64,000 nucleotides of DNA from Zygaena filipendulae (taxonomy: Eukaryota > Arthropoda > Insecta > Lepidoptera > Zygaenidae). The stretch lies in NCBI GenBank assembly GCA_907165275.2, contig OU015662.1, positions 379,501 through 443,500 on the forward strand, given 5' to 3'. Under the pieces are notes generated by a model that was not told the origin of the DNA, searched no databases, and saw nothing but the letters and a program-made list of their open reading frames with translations. Shown one piece after another: positions 35,582 through 47,800 of this stretch; positions within the stretch are counted from its first letter, which is position 1; every line of letters starts with the position of its first letter. A program made the position numbers and the translations under genes.

Positions 35582-35846
35582 TTGACGACCCTATTGGCGT
35601 ATTAAGTCACCATGCCTGCCCGCTAATCAAGAGGTTCCGGGTTCGATTCCCGGTGGGGGTGCACTTTGTGTGATGAACACAGGGTTCCACTTTCCAGTCT
35701 GCGTGTGTTTATATATCTATAGTATAAAATATATATAATTCTATGTAGTATATACCACGTGTGCTTGGTTTCTACGACACAAGCTAATAATATGTGTGGA
35801 ATCAAGTAGATCTGTGTGTTGGAAGCGGATTATTATTATTATTATT
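35582..35846 (+). mobile_element. tRNA-derived SINE, full-length copy
   Basis: The head has a tRNA-like A-box region (CTATTGGCGTATTAAGTC) and a B box in GGGTTCGATTCCCGGTGG. The body has 'cagtctgcgtgtgtttat' and 'tagatctgtgtgttgg', and the tail is (ATT)n. It splits a copy of the main dispersed repeat: 'gttacgatttcacg' lies left and 'accgattatcatgaaatttt' right. The tRNA-like part has no proper acceptor stem, so it is not a tRNA gene. Confidence 0.85.
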
Positions 35847-37887
35847 AATGGCACCACCGATTATCATGAAATTTTACATAGATACACGTTAGGGCCACAG
35901 AGAAGGACACAGGGTACTTTTCATCCCGGACAACCAGCGAGAACTCCGAAGTTCAGAAGTCGTAAATGAAATATAAATAGATTGATATTTTTAACCTTTA
36001 GACTTTCGAAAAATTAGCTCCCATTGTAGTGCGAAAACGATCTTTTCACTGGGAAAGCAAATATTATACCTCTCTATCTTTACTACCTATTATAGGAAAT
36101 CAGTCGGTCTGTCTGCGCTCGCGCACGTACCTCTATCCAACGACGACAGATCTTCAAAAAACACAATGGATTTCCTTTCAGCAATCGTTATAATACGATT
36201 ACTTAGACATTATTAATATTGCTGCATTATTCTCAAGATTATAGCAATTTGATACAATTAAATAGCTACAACCATAATAACAGACGGCGGACTGCGAGTT
36301 TTTTGTAATGATTAATTTTTGTGTATGAGAATTATTATAGGTAGATTTTTTCCACGGCTTCACCCTCTTAAATTTTGGGACCTTTATCCGTGGATATAAA
36401 ATAAAGTCTTTTCGACTCTCATCCCTTCCTTACTATTAGATATAAATGCGAAAGTGAGTAGGTACCTATGTTTGTTTGTTACGCTTTTACGCCTGAACAG
36501 CTCATCCGGTCGTCATGTAATTTTGTACACACGTTGTCAGGGGTACAGAGAAGGATCTAGGGTACTTTTTATTCCGGAGTTCCTACGGGATCTCCGAAAC
36601 TCTGACTAGGTACCCCCTTTGGAAGAGACAGTTTATGTATGTCCGTAGACTGCCTATATAAAATTTAACTTTATTGATTAGAATAAAATTATTGCTTGTA
36701 ATAGTGAATTACGTACCTACCTATATATTTAGTTTTTACATAGCACCTATTAATAATTCAAGAAAAATAGAAATATCAGCGTAAGTATTACATGATATAA
36801 ATATTTTATTATAATGGATAATAAATTGCATAACACACTTATCTCGTTGCGATCTCGAGAAGATAAATTGCAGTTAATAAACAAAGCGGATTAATTGAGA
36901 CGTTATAAGTACTTGGTTAGTAGATATTGCACTAACTACTTGTTTATTTCTGTGTGTCCTAGTAGGTATAGTTGAGTCCTGTACGCGTTTCAATGCATCT
37001 TTTTAGGGTTCAGTGGCCAAATGGCAAACACGGAACCCTGATAATGTTACTAGCTGTTGTCCGCGGTTTCACTCGCGGTAATTTTGGAGTTCCCACGGGA
37101 ATCCCGGGATAAAAAGTACATAGCCCTCTCTATACCAGTGACAACGTGTACACATTGTGATGATCAGTTGAGCCGTTAAGGCGTGAAAGCGTAACAAACA
37201 AACAAACTCACTTTCGCATTTTATGATAATAATTAGTAAGGAATTCGTCATGTAGTTACGTTCATCTGTTTACTCGTATGTCACATCTATTCAGTGGTTG
37301 CGTTCGGATTAAACGCCGCAAGACGTAGGTTCAAACACTAACAATGAGCTTGAGCCATCGGTGTAGGTAAACATCGTTAGGAAACCATAGCATGGTGGTA
37401 TAGGACACCTAGTGTCCGGTTAATCAGCTACCTTCAAGTTGAAAACCTGTCGCCAAACACAGCCGGCAGCCTCACTTGAAAGCTAGTTCTCATTCCAGGC
37501 TATAATAGCTATGTTTTCAGTCTTCGACCACACTCATTAACATCATACGAGCTTTGGTCAAATGCCTAGCCTGTTTACAAAAAAAAAAAAAATTCAACAA
37601 ATGAAATCACTTTATGAATCAGTCAGTCTACATGTCAGTCAAGATAGATATTTAATTGTATAGATTATACAAGAAGGATAATAAATAATTACGATATGAA
37701 TATGTGATACACATCTTTACACTATAGGTCCATCACTTTAATCACCACGTGATGTATTTGTCACTTACATCTAAGTAGGTGCCACTCAATTCTACAAACA
37801 AAATAATATTACACACTTCATATAACATTCTATGAAGTTTTTTTCCTACTAATTGTAAGTATTGTTCTGTTTACAATTTATTAGATA

Positions 37888-37931
37888 CTAGCTGTCCTCC
37901 GCGGTTTCACCCCCACGGAGGACAGCTAGTA
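37888..37931. repeat. Short hairpin formed by two repeat 5' ends
   Basis: Arms CTAGCTGTCCTCCG and CGGAGGACAGCTAG face each other around 'cggtttcaccccca'. It looks like two opposite ends of the main dispersed repeat abutting. Confidence 0.7.
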
Positions 37932-38842
37932 TTTTTGGAGTTCCCGGGGGAATTTCATGATAAAAAGTATCCTATGTCACTCAGGACTACCGTAGCTTCG
38001 TATAAGTGAAATAATTTTCAAAATCGGTTCAGTAGATCCAGAGATTACCCCCTATAACGTCACCAACTCACAAAGTCACAAACCCACAAACTCATAATTT
38101 TCACAAACTTTACCTCTTTATAATATTATATTGTTTGTTTTTTTGTTTGTTACGCACGCACGCAACCGATCATCATGGAATCCTGCGTACACGTTAACAT
38201 GCAGGGGTACACGGAAGGACATATGTACGTACATTTTATGCCGGAATTCCTGTGGGAACTCTAAAATTATCGCGGGTGAAACCGCGGGGAACAGCTAGTT
38301 GAGACATGGATTGTGTGGCGGTGGAATTACAGGACATCGGTATTCGGTAATAAACATCAGAGAGTATGTCCCGGAAGCCTTACTTGAAAGCCAGTTCCCA
38401 TTCCTGCCTTTATAATCTTCTGCCACACCGTCACTTAAGATCAGCATTAAGGTTAGCTGGCTAGACGTTTGATCAAAATCAATGAACCATAAAAAACAAA
38501 AAAAAAAACACTTAAAAACAAAAGAAAAATATGTTTCTGAATCTGATTAGTTATTTGACATCCTCGTTATGGCTTTGTGGTTTTTATGCGTAATGGAAAA
38601 ACCAAGCGTACCTAGTTCGTAGGGTCATACATTTTAGTTATATTATTGTAATCAGAGAAGTGAGCGTGAATGGTGATCTTTACAGTTTCACTAGAAGTTT
38701 TCCGCGGTTTCAACTACATTAATTTCGGAGATTCCGCGGGAATTCCGGGGTAAAAGTACCTGCCCTATATTATCCTTTACTGTCTCACTGACAACGTGTA
38801 TTATGCAAAATTTTGTTCAATTTCACGCGCGTTAATTTCGGA

Positions 38843-38935
38843 GTTGCCTTCTGATGTTGCAGATGTCCATGGGCGGCGGTAATCACTTACCATCAGGTGT
38901 ACCACTTGCCCGTTTGCCCCCTATGACATAAAAAA
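38843..38935 (-). repeat. CR1-like LINE tail inserted in a copy of the main repeat
   Basis: 'gtccatgggcggcggtaatc' to 'ccctatgacataaaaa' interrupts the main repeat: 'gcgttaatttcggagt' lies left and 'gggttaaaagtaagtacc' right. Confidence 0.65.
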
Positions 38936-40736
38936 ATCGGGTTAAAAGTAAGTACCATATGTCCTTTTCTGTACTCCTGATAAGGTGTGGTATACAGGAT
39001 TTCATGATGATCGGTTGAGCCGTTAAGGCGTGAAAGCGTAACAAACAAAGGATTGATTTTGAACAAGTATGGCGGAAAAAATGAACGGCTAAAAATAACT
39101 AAGCAGTTTTTTGTATTCATTTTATCAATAGCAACAACTAAGTGACTTTACTTGAAGAAAGCCTCCCTCGGGAACTCCGGCAATATAGCGTAAATTGGAA
39201 ATGGAACTTCTTTGGGCGCGATAAAATTATAAGGTCGAATTTGAGTGTGACGTTTTTGAACGGAACGATTATAACGCTAAGAAATACCGTCACATGCTGT
39301 CAGATGTATTAAGAATGGAGCGTTTTTTTCTCCACAAAATGTGGTAAACTTCCTTTGTCGCATATTTTGTTGCATAAACTATGCAAGTGCGTATAGATAT
39401 AGAGTAGGTAGTTCAGCGGGAAGACCTTGTACCTACATTAACTTACATCTGCCAACCTTTTGTAGTGAAAAACAAAAAACGACAGCAAAACAAAAATACG
39501 TGCCTATAGAATTAAGCAATCACGAAAAGACAAATGGTGTACGTACAGAGTTCGTGTGTCGATGTCGTCCTTAATGTCCTAGACGACAACCATTACGCAG
39601 GTACCAAGTGCGTCGGTGTGTACTCGCCATGCGAACCTTGGTGGAAAAAAACCGGTTCACTATTCAACCATAGAGCAAATGTTATTTTTTCGTTAGTGTT
39701 TGCAATAGAGGTAGGTTTCTAGGAAGCGATCTTTAATTGGCTAAATGCGTTACCAAATGAAAAAACATCACTACAGTATCACATCATCTTTTAGTATCAC
39801 GACATTAAAAATTTTTTACAAGGTTAAATCTAGACGAGCTGAAAACTTTTAAACTAGTAATTGTAGTAAATATGTAATACTAGCTGTGCCCCGCGGTTTC
39901 ACACGCGTGAGTTGCGGAATTTCCGCAAGAACTCCAAAGTAGCCTAATGTATTCCTCAAAACCAAGGCTCGTCAATATCGGTTCAACCGTTTCGGAGATT
40001 CACCCGCGTGAGTTTCGAAATTCCCGCAGGAACTCCAAAACTTCTTTTATTACCTTTATTTTTTTACCTTGTCCTGACAATAACGAACACAAAAAAAAAA
40101 AACAATTATCCAATTTGGTGCAGTCGTTTGAAAGTTATGCGCTTAGCAACACATTTGGCGATTCATTTTTATTATATAGATTAAGTTTTAATGAAGAAGC
40201 GTTCCAGTATGATTGTTTACTGGCAAAAGTCAGAGAAAATATTATATTTGATAATAAATGTATAATGTATGAGAATTGAGACCGTAGCTTTAGCTACATC
40301 CCACATCACTATCTTTTTTGTTAACTATATCACCATGGGCCATTAAATCGGCCGAAGGACCATTTGTCCGGCTCGAAGGACCAGTAAACCTAGGTGCAAA
40401 TAGTGCCTACGACTTGGAAATGGAATGGCCACTTTTGGCGGTTTCCAATCAAACTTTTTTACATTGAGCCTGTTAGCCATGAAGTCAGCAGCAGGATGCC
40501 TCAATACTGTAAAACTACCATATGAGATTTTGGCGGGATTCGAAGTTCCGATTTTATTTCCGCGTCGACAAAAAAATGTTAAAAGTGGATTTTGTTGTGT
40601 TTAAGGTGCTGTATAATGTAAATATTTTTTTTTATTTTTAATAATGTATGTAATAATGTTTTTTTTATAATTAATGTGTAATAAATAAATTGATGCATGT
40701 ATTACTTTTAAGAAATTTTGTGATGCCAAATAAAGT

Positions 40737-40768
40737 TATGTCTATGTCTATGTCTATGTCTATGTCTA
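40737..40768. repeat. TATGTC hexanucleotide microsatellite
   Basis: Five units of TATGTC follow 'gccaaataaagt', which suggests the tail of a retroelement. Confidence 0.85.
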
Positions 40769-41025
40769 ATAATTTTTGCAGTGACAAATTTTTTATGGAA
40801 AAAGATTTATACAAAAGCTCCGAGAAAGATTTTGAAATCTAGATATACCTATAGACTATAGTACTTATAACACCATGGTTTGTAAATTCAAGCCGTAAAA
40901 TGATGCGATTAGATATTATTAATACTATACTTTATTTTAATTGAAAATGGCTAGATATGCGAAAGTGCTTAAAAAGAAAATGAATTACTTTATAAAATAG
41001 TATTTACCATAAACACATCCCCACA

Positions 41026-41487
41026 GCACACCGATGTACTTGATCCCACACTAAGCTATAAGCTTGTGTCGTGGAAACCAAGCAAACGTGGTATATACTA
41101 CATATTATTACATATATATTATACTATAGATACCTATATAAACACGCCCAGACTGGAAAATGGAACCCTATGTTCATTAACCAACTGGGCCTGCGGAAGA
41201 CCAGCGCTGGGGCTCGCACCCCGAGTCACAGCATCTATGCTGAGTGGGTCCATTTTGCGCGGGCCACGACTTTTATATATTTTTTATTCCCTTAACTTTT
41301 TTAGATTTTTTTTTCTTTTTTATTTTGGTTAGATTTTTGTTGTTTTATGTCGTGGTGTGTGTGTAAATAAATATATTTCTATTCTATTCTATTCATTACA
41401 CAAAGTCCACCCCCACCGGGAATCGAACCCGGAACCCCTTGATTAGCGGGTAGGCATCGTGACCTACTGCGCCAATCGGGTCGTCGT
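41026..41487 (-). mobile_element. tRNA-derived SINE interrupted by another retroelement
   Basis: The tRNA-like head is at the right end (plus strand CCACCGGGAATCGAACCCGG, with 'tactgcgccaatcgggtcgt'). The body at the left (41026-41179) matches 35582-35846. The two halves are separated by a 212-bp insert at 41180-41391, and removing it restores the SINE order. Confidence 0.85.
41180..41391. mobile_element. Nested retroelement 3' end, flanked by 7-bp duplication TTCATTA
   Basis: The insert runs from ACCAACTGGGCCTGCGGAAG to a CTATT microsatellite tail. TTCATTA occurs at 41173-41179 and again at 41392-41398. The length and simple-repeat tail fit a 5'-truncated non-LTR retrotransposon or SINE. 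Confidence 0.85.
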
Positions 41488-41712
41488 AGATATACAAATT
41501 GTAAATGTCGGAAGATATGAGATTTTTTTAGCGAGCAGAGGCATTATGACGTTGAGACTTGTGATATGTCCCGCGACGCCATAAATTATTTATTATTATT
41601 CGCTTATGAATACACAAACAGTACAGTGCAGCGTACCCTTAAGGCTTAAGGTTTTCTTGTGAGTGACGACCGCCAGCATCACAGCGGCGCTGTGACGTCA
41701 TCGCTTCTTACA

Positions 41713-41718
41713 TATAAA
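41713..41718 (+). promoter_or_regulatory. TATA box of gene E
   Basis: TATAAA about 90 nt upstream of the ATG at 41809. The region 30 nt downstream (around 41740) lacks a clear CAGT initiator, so the start site is not fixed. Confidence 0.5.
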
Positions 41719-41808
41719 CATGCACTTGGCCTCGAAGTGACATTGCTTCGAAAGTTCCCATCGAACGTGACTGTCTGTCTGTTAGTGCTAGTTCACAGTC
41801 GAGTAACA

Positions 41809-44800
41809 ATGCTGCGGTATCTATGTTTTGTAACTGTGATATTGGGGGTGCGATCTGCTTCCGGTGAGTTCATTTTAATGGGTCTCAGTAGACTTAATAG
41901 TCGATATTTACATAAACTAAGTCCTTATGCTACTGTAAATATCGGCTGGAAAATTGAAAAAGTTTGCACCTAATTTGACAGCTTAAATTGATTAAAACTT
42001 ATCTGAAATAAAAACTATGGAGTTTATCTATACAAAGAAATTAAGAAAAGCTCCTTTATGAGTGATAAAAATTTAATGTGCACGATGTCTGATTTAATAC
42101 TGCTAAATGCTTATACCTACCTACTATTAGAACTTTTCATCCATCCGATTTACTTATGCAAAGTCTTAATCTTATTATCAACTAGTTTTCGTAAATCCAG
42201 TATAAAATATAGATATAAACCTTCCTCATGAATCACTCTACCTATCTAATGGTGAAATCCGCATGAAAATCCGTTGGGTTTTAAAGATCTAAGTATACAT
42301 AGTGACAGACAGACAGCGGGAAGCGACTTTTTTATACCAAATAAGAAATAAAGAATGATAATAATACATTTAAGTATGTAGTGATGTCTGGACATGAAAA
42401 GCATAAGGTCGGATCTAGTAAAAGTCAGGTTTTCAGGAGAGCAAAAATACCTAATTGGAAAATAAATTTGCCAATATTTATTATTAAATCAAAGAATTTA
42501 AATTAATTTTTTCGCTTGACTTTATGCCTGAAATATAAAAATGAATCCCTATTTCGCTTCGTCACGGCATCACGCGTGAACGGCTGTACCAATTTTGCTA
42601 ATTACTTTAAGTTGTGTTAGTTATTGTGAGGAGAAGGCGAATATGAAAGAAGTTTGCAGTTCCTGCAGAAATTTCCAAACTCACGTGGGTGAATCTCCAA
42701 AACGGTTGGACCGATTTTGACGTGAACTTCACTGCTAATTAGCTAATGTTATTAGGAGTAGGTAAATTAGGCTACGTTGCAGTTGCTGCGGGAATCCCGA
42801 AACTCACGCGGGTGAAACCGCGGGAGACAGCTAGTAATATTATAAAGAGGAAAGGTTTCATTTTTTGTTAACTCAAAAACCACTGGACTGATTAACATAG
42901 GCTATATTATACCGCCGGAACTGCGATACTACCGCGAATGAAACCGCGGGTAACAACTAGTTAGATTATAATACTCAAAGGCTTTGATTGATTGTTATGA
43001 TATTAAATACAGAATGTATTTTAATTAATACACTTATTAAATCAATACTTGCATGCTGTATTCAAGAAGTTTCCATTATAATAATATATAAGGTAAACAC
43101 CTTATTAAATTTTGTTTATTTTTATTGACTACAAATCGAAATAAATGGTTATTTACTTATGCCGGAAGGTCTTGGATTAAATTTGAAGAGCTAATAAATT
43201 TTATTTTATAGAAAACTTATAATAATAATATTAGCTCGCTAGTATACCTATATACAGGGTGGAACTTTGAGACGGGTCAGTAAGGGCGGCTATACCTTAA
43301 GAGTTGATGCCACGCGAATATAATATTAGGTGACCATCCCTTATTTTTTGAGTTACAGCTATTGGAATTTGCAGATTTTGAAAAATGTAGTCCACGACAA
43401 TTCGGGGTTTAAAAAAATTACTACAAACATTCTTCTAAATATTGTAAAGAGGTAAAGTTTGTGAGTTTGTGACGTTGTAGGGGGTAATCTCTGGATCTAC
43501 TGAACCGATTCTGAAAATTCTTTCACTTATAGGAAGCTACGGTAGTCCTGAGTGACATAGTGAGTGAGTGACTTTTTATCCCGAAATTCCCACAGGAACT
43601 CCGTTATTACCGCGGGTGAATCCGCAGGGGATGGCTAGTTTTTTATACTGTTCAAAATAACTTTACGGGTTGGTTCTATTCGAGTTCGATAATATTTTTC
43701 AGCAGGCCTTTGTAAAGCTGCGGTTTTGTTTTTATTATTTACAAAATATATGCCTCCAATAAATCTTGGTGTAGCGGTATGGTAAGTAACCACTATATGC
43801 TAGGTGTTGCGGGTTCGATTCCTGCATCAGGGTAAACATACATAAATATGCGATGAACATTAGTGTTACTTATCATAACCATGATCTTAGAATAAAGTAT
43901 AATACCTATCAGCTGTCTCCAAACAAATACAGATTGACAATAGTCCGTCACTTGTTTCTGTATAGCATATCGCATACTTATGTTGTGATAATTCCAGCGC
44001 CGTTCATCAAGCCATGCAAGCTGGACGACACGGCCTGCGCGCTGGCGTCCGCGCAAGCAGCCGTGCCGTTCGTAGCGCCTGGGATCCCCGAGCTGGGCGT
44101 CAAGCCCGTGGACCCGCTGCACTTGGAGCTGGTGACGAGCGACCAGGGCGGCCTCCAGCTCACCTTCAGGGATAACATCGTCACCGGCATGAAGGGCTGT
44201 GCCGTCGATGCACTCAAGTAAGTTCATAGGTTTTTGAGTGGAAAACTTGTTTAGCACCGTTGTGATTTGAAAATTCGGAGAAATAATAGGTATAGCGACA
44301 ATAAAATGAGACACACATATTCCTAAATAGGACTTAACCAGCGAGAGGATGAGATAAAATGCAAGTATGGTATATTGTGTATAAATAAGGTTTCATTTCT
44401 GCCGTGTTGTTTTAAGCACATTTTATTTGTGGCCGGAACGCAAAAAAGGTTGATTATGATCGCTATTAAAATCCCATACATTATGCGAAAACACAGAATA
44501 CCATAATTAATGATTTACCATTAGATAGATCTGCTGCATTAAGTATGTACCTACCTATATATCCGGCATCATTTGTGAGAACCACTATTGTGTACTATTA
44601 TTTTGCACTTCATATTTTTTCAATTGTCTATAGGTGGTTATCTAGTAAATTATAACGAGAAATGTTATGGATAAAACTTCAAAACATTTAAAAACTCTTG
44701 CACCCATGGGAAGCTATTGTGTTCCCGAGTGAAATTGGGTGAATTTTATTCCAAAATTCCCACAGGATCTCCGAAATTAACGCGAGTGCCGGAACCGTGG

Positions 44801-47800
44801 GAATCGACTATAGCTATGGTCAGTTAGATTAAACAAGACTTTGAGCATGCTCGCCCTTGAATGCAGTCTTAGTAAATTGTGAGAATTTATAATAACGTTG
44901 GGTAACTAACTAACTAGTCAATGATTGTAAACTTGAATGCTCTTCTTATTATCGCGTGAAGTGATTAGTGCAGTTCAATTGACAGCATTTCCTATATTGT
45001 AAAATCTTCATAGGAGCTATAGGTATACAAAACGAAACAATTTTTCTGTATAATCAAGTAATCTGCGGATTTTTTGCCATTTGCAATACAATACAGGTAT
45101 ATCTAATTTACTTTCAAAATAGCTATTGTATAATTAAAGAATGAATAAAAGATTTTTTTGATTACAGAAATTATATAATTATGTTTATTTATTTGTCTAG
45201 ATGCTTATAAACCACTTCCTTTCACTTTGCACTTCCTGGCACAGAACCAATCTGATTTGCCCCCCCCTGACCCAGAACCGAGTAGTACGCCCATTGGAGC
45301 TAGGATGCGCAACATGATATGTTTATCGAACGAAAGATAAAATTGTCGACACGACAAATATTTGTGGGCGTCCAAGCAAAAAAGTGCAGTAGTGGGGTAT
45401 AGATTCGGTTAAACATTTTTTACCACTGGTAGACAAAACGATATATTATGAGAATCGATAAAATAGCTCGATAAAATTTTATCATGTTGCGCATCCTAGC
45501 TCCACATGAGTAGATATGTCTGTAAATACATTTTACCTCGATATATTATATAGATATAGCTTAACCCGTTACAGTTTTATTTAAAATAAAAATAATAGTT
45601 TTCTAAAGTAGGTATCAGGATAAAAAAAATTATACAGATAAATAATTGAATGAATCACAAATAATACTACTTGAAATACCTACATAATAAGTAACATGTC
45701 TTTATTGTAAACATTTGTAGAGTGACCACAGAAATTACTTGTAATAAAAATGATTGAAGCAAACAGTAGGTACGTGGGTACAGTCGACGGCAGATATAAG
45801 TTGTAGGTCCTTTTTTGACACTTTGAGAGTATTTCAGCACGCAATGGAAGTGACGCGTAGGTATATTTTAACAAGTGACACATCCGGTGCCTGTTATATA
45901 AACTTAAAGTTTGTAAATTTGGATGTAGTGACAAATAATCTTTGGAACTAATTGAGTGTTATCAAAGATTCTTTCACTGGTAGGAAGCTACTTTATCCTT
46001 TAGTGATATAATTATTATTAGTTTATCCCGAAACAAAGAGTATAGCTACTAGCTATTTTATAAAAAAAAAACTCTTGAAAAAGTAACATGGGGATCAAAC
46101 TCAAGACACCTGACACAGCAGTCATCTTCGCTAACCACTCAACTAAAGGTGCTGTCAATCTTCTGTCTTAAATGTTTATACCTACTTATTTATGAGGTCG
46201 ATTGTACACGAGTTCCTAAGCACGAGTAAATGCGACATACAATTACATAATTTTATTGGTTTGTCTAACGGTTGACGTCATCATACCTCTTGACTCTTGA
46301 GGTTTAAGTGAGCACATAATTTTAATAATAATAATGAAGTAGGTAGGTACTTATTTACTTAACAATAACGTGCTCTACATCTGCATCATACGTAAAGTAT
46401 AATATAATATTCTGCAATAATTTTACATGGATAACTGAAGACCAACCGGGGGCTGACCTCCTGATCCTGAACCTAGATCTAGGTACGTTAGGTAGATATA
46501 ATATATTAATTAACTAAGTGGTAGGTAACTCTTTTGGTCCCATACCATTGTTATTTATTTATGTTTAAATCTTACCTCTACGATTGTTGCAAACTTTTTT
46601 GTTTTTATAGTAGGTACAATATCTTATTATATTTTTTGTTTGTTTTCAATATTTAAAAAAAAAGAACCTGTCACTCCTACATTAATTCGGATTTATTAAA
46701 TAGTTTCTAAGTACCTACTTGGTTTCTACGTCATATCATAAAGCTGTAAGTTTTCATACAGTCTCTTTACACCGTCTACATTTTTGGTCCTTCAAGCCGG
46801 ATCTGGAGCAGAGACTTTTTATATTAGTTTGAAGTCATAGTTACCTACTAATCTACTATATCTTAGGTATATGTATACATTTAAATTATGATTTTTGGTC
46901 ACAAATTACATTGTAAATGTTAATAATACCACAATCCCTAATTTAAAAAGGCTATAGAGGTGTCAAAAGAACATAATTAATATATGTACATGTATCGGAT
47001 GTAAGTATAGTTACTTTAAGTCATGAAATAGGACATATTGTAGAAGACACTTTTAAGGTTTAGCCCGGAACAATGTATAGTTCGCAAGGGGATCCCAAAA
47101 ACAAGCGGTTGTAACGTAGTAGTTTGACAAAATAGGTAGGTACAGAGACTTTATAAAAGTGATATTCATAATGGCATTAAAAATCGACTGTTGTATTTTT
47201 CCAGAACTGATTTCGTAAAAGGCAAGCAGCAGGTCACAATCAGGTGCACCGTGGAGCTGAGAGGCAACTACAAACTGGGCGGGAGGCTTCTGGTGCTGCC
47301 TATTCGCGGCGAGGGGAGATACCATATCAAAATACGTAAGTTTTACCTTTTATGATCCTACTTAATTTTACTTCATAATTACGTGACTATTTGAAAGATA
47401 TAACAGACTAATAAGAAGTTTTGGCCTTGGTATATAACCATGCGGTGGTTTTATGATACACCTACCTACATACATATTATATGTACTTTAAAGTCAAGGA
47501 AAACGTCGTGAAGTAACATGAAAACGTACCAAATGTTTGTTTGTTATGGATAAACTCGAAAACTATATAGTTAACCGCCTTTAAAAATCATTATTATATT
47601 CCACTAGGTGCGCCGTAAAATATACTTATTTTGGCACAACACGGTCCAGTTGTCTGCCCAGATTCTTTAGTATCAGAGGCAACTGGTTACCATTGTACAA
47701 ACTCCGACTCAGTTTGGGACTAAGCACACGATGTTAACCTTCTAGCGGTCGCGAGCGGTCTCTGAGTCCGCAGCGAACTTCTTTTTGTAATTTTACGTCG

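Larger units (their letters stand above)
34475..41708. other. Spacer between genes D and E, repeat-rich; should contain the missing exon 1 of D
   Basis: Mostly dispersed repeats: a SINE at 35582-35846 nested in the main repeat, main-repeat copies at 36430-36600, 37050-37233, 38130-38310, 38700-39050 and 39880-40150, LINE fragments at 37290-37580 and 38843-38935, a TATGTC microsatellite at 40737-40768, and a nested SINE at 41026-41487. Several repeats are inserted into one another. No convincing protein-coding exon was identified. Confidence 0.55.

Noticed and set aside
35582..35670. tRNA-like sequence with a good B box (also at 41400-41487 and 43769-43835)
   Set aside because: No closed acceptor stem or anticodon arm, and the same sequence recurs joined to a SINE body, so these are SINE heads and not tRNA genes.
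43793..44314. Long minus-strand open frame (173 aa) over exon 2 of gene E
   Set aside because: It is an antisense shadow of a GC-rich JHBP exon; the sense strand gives the conserved family protein with correct splice phases.
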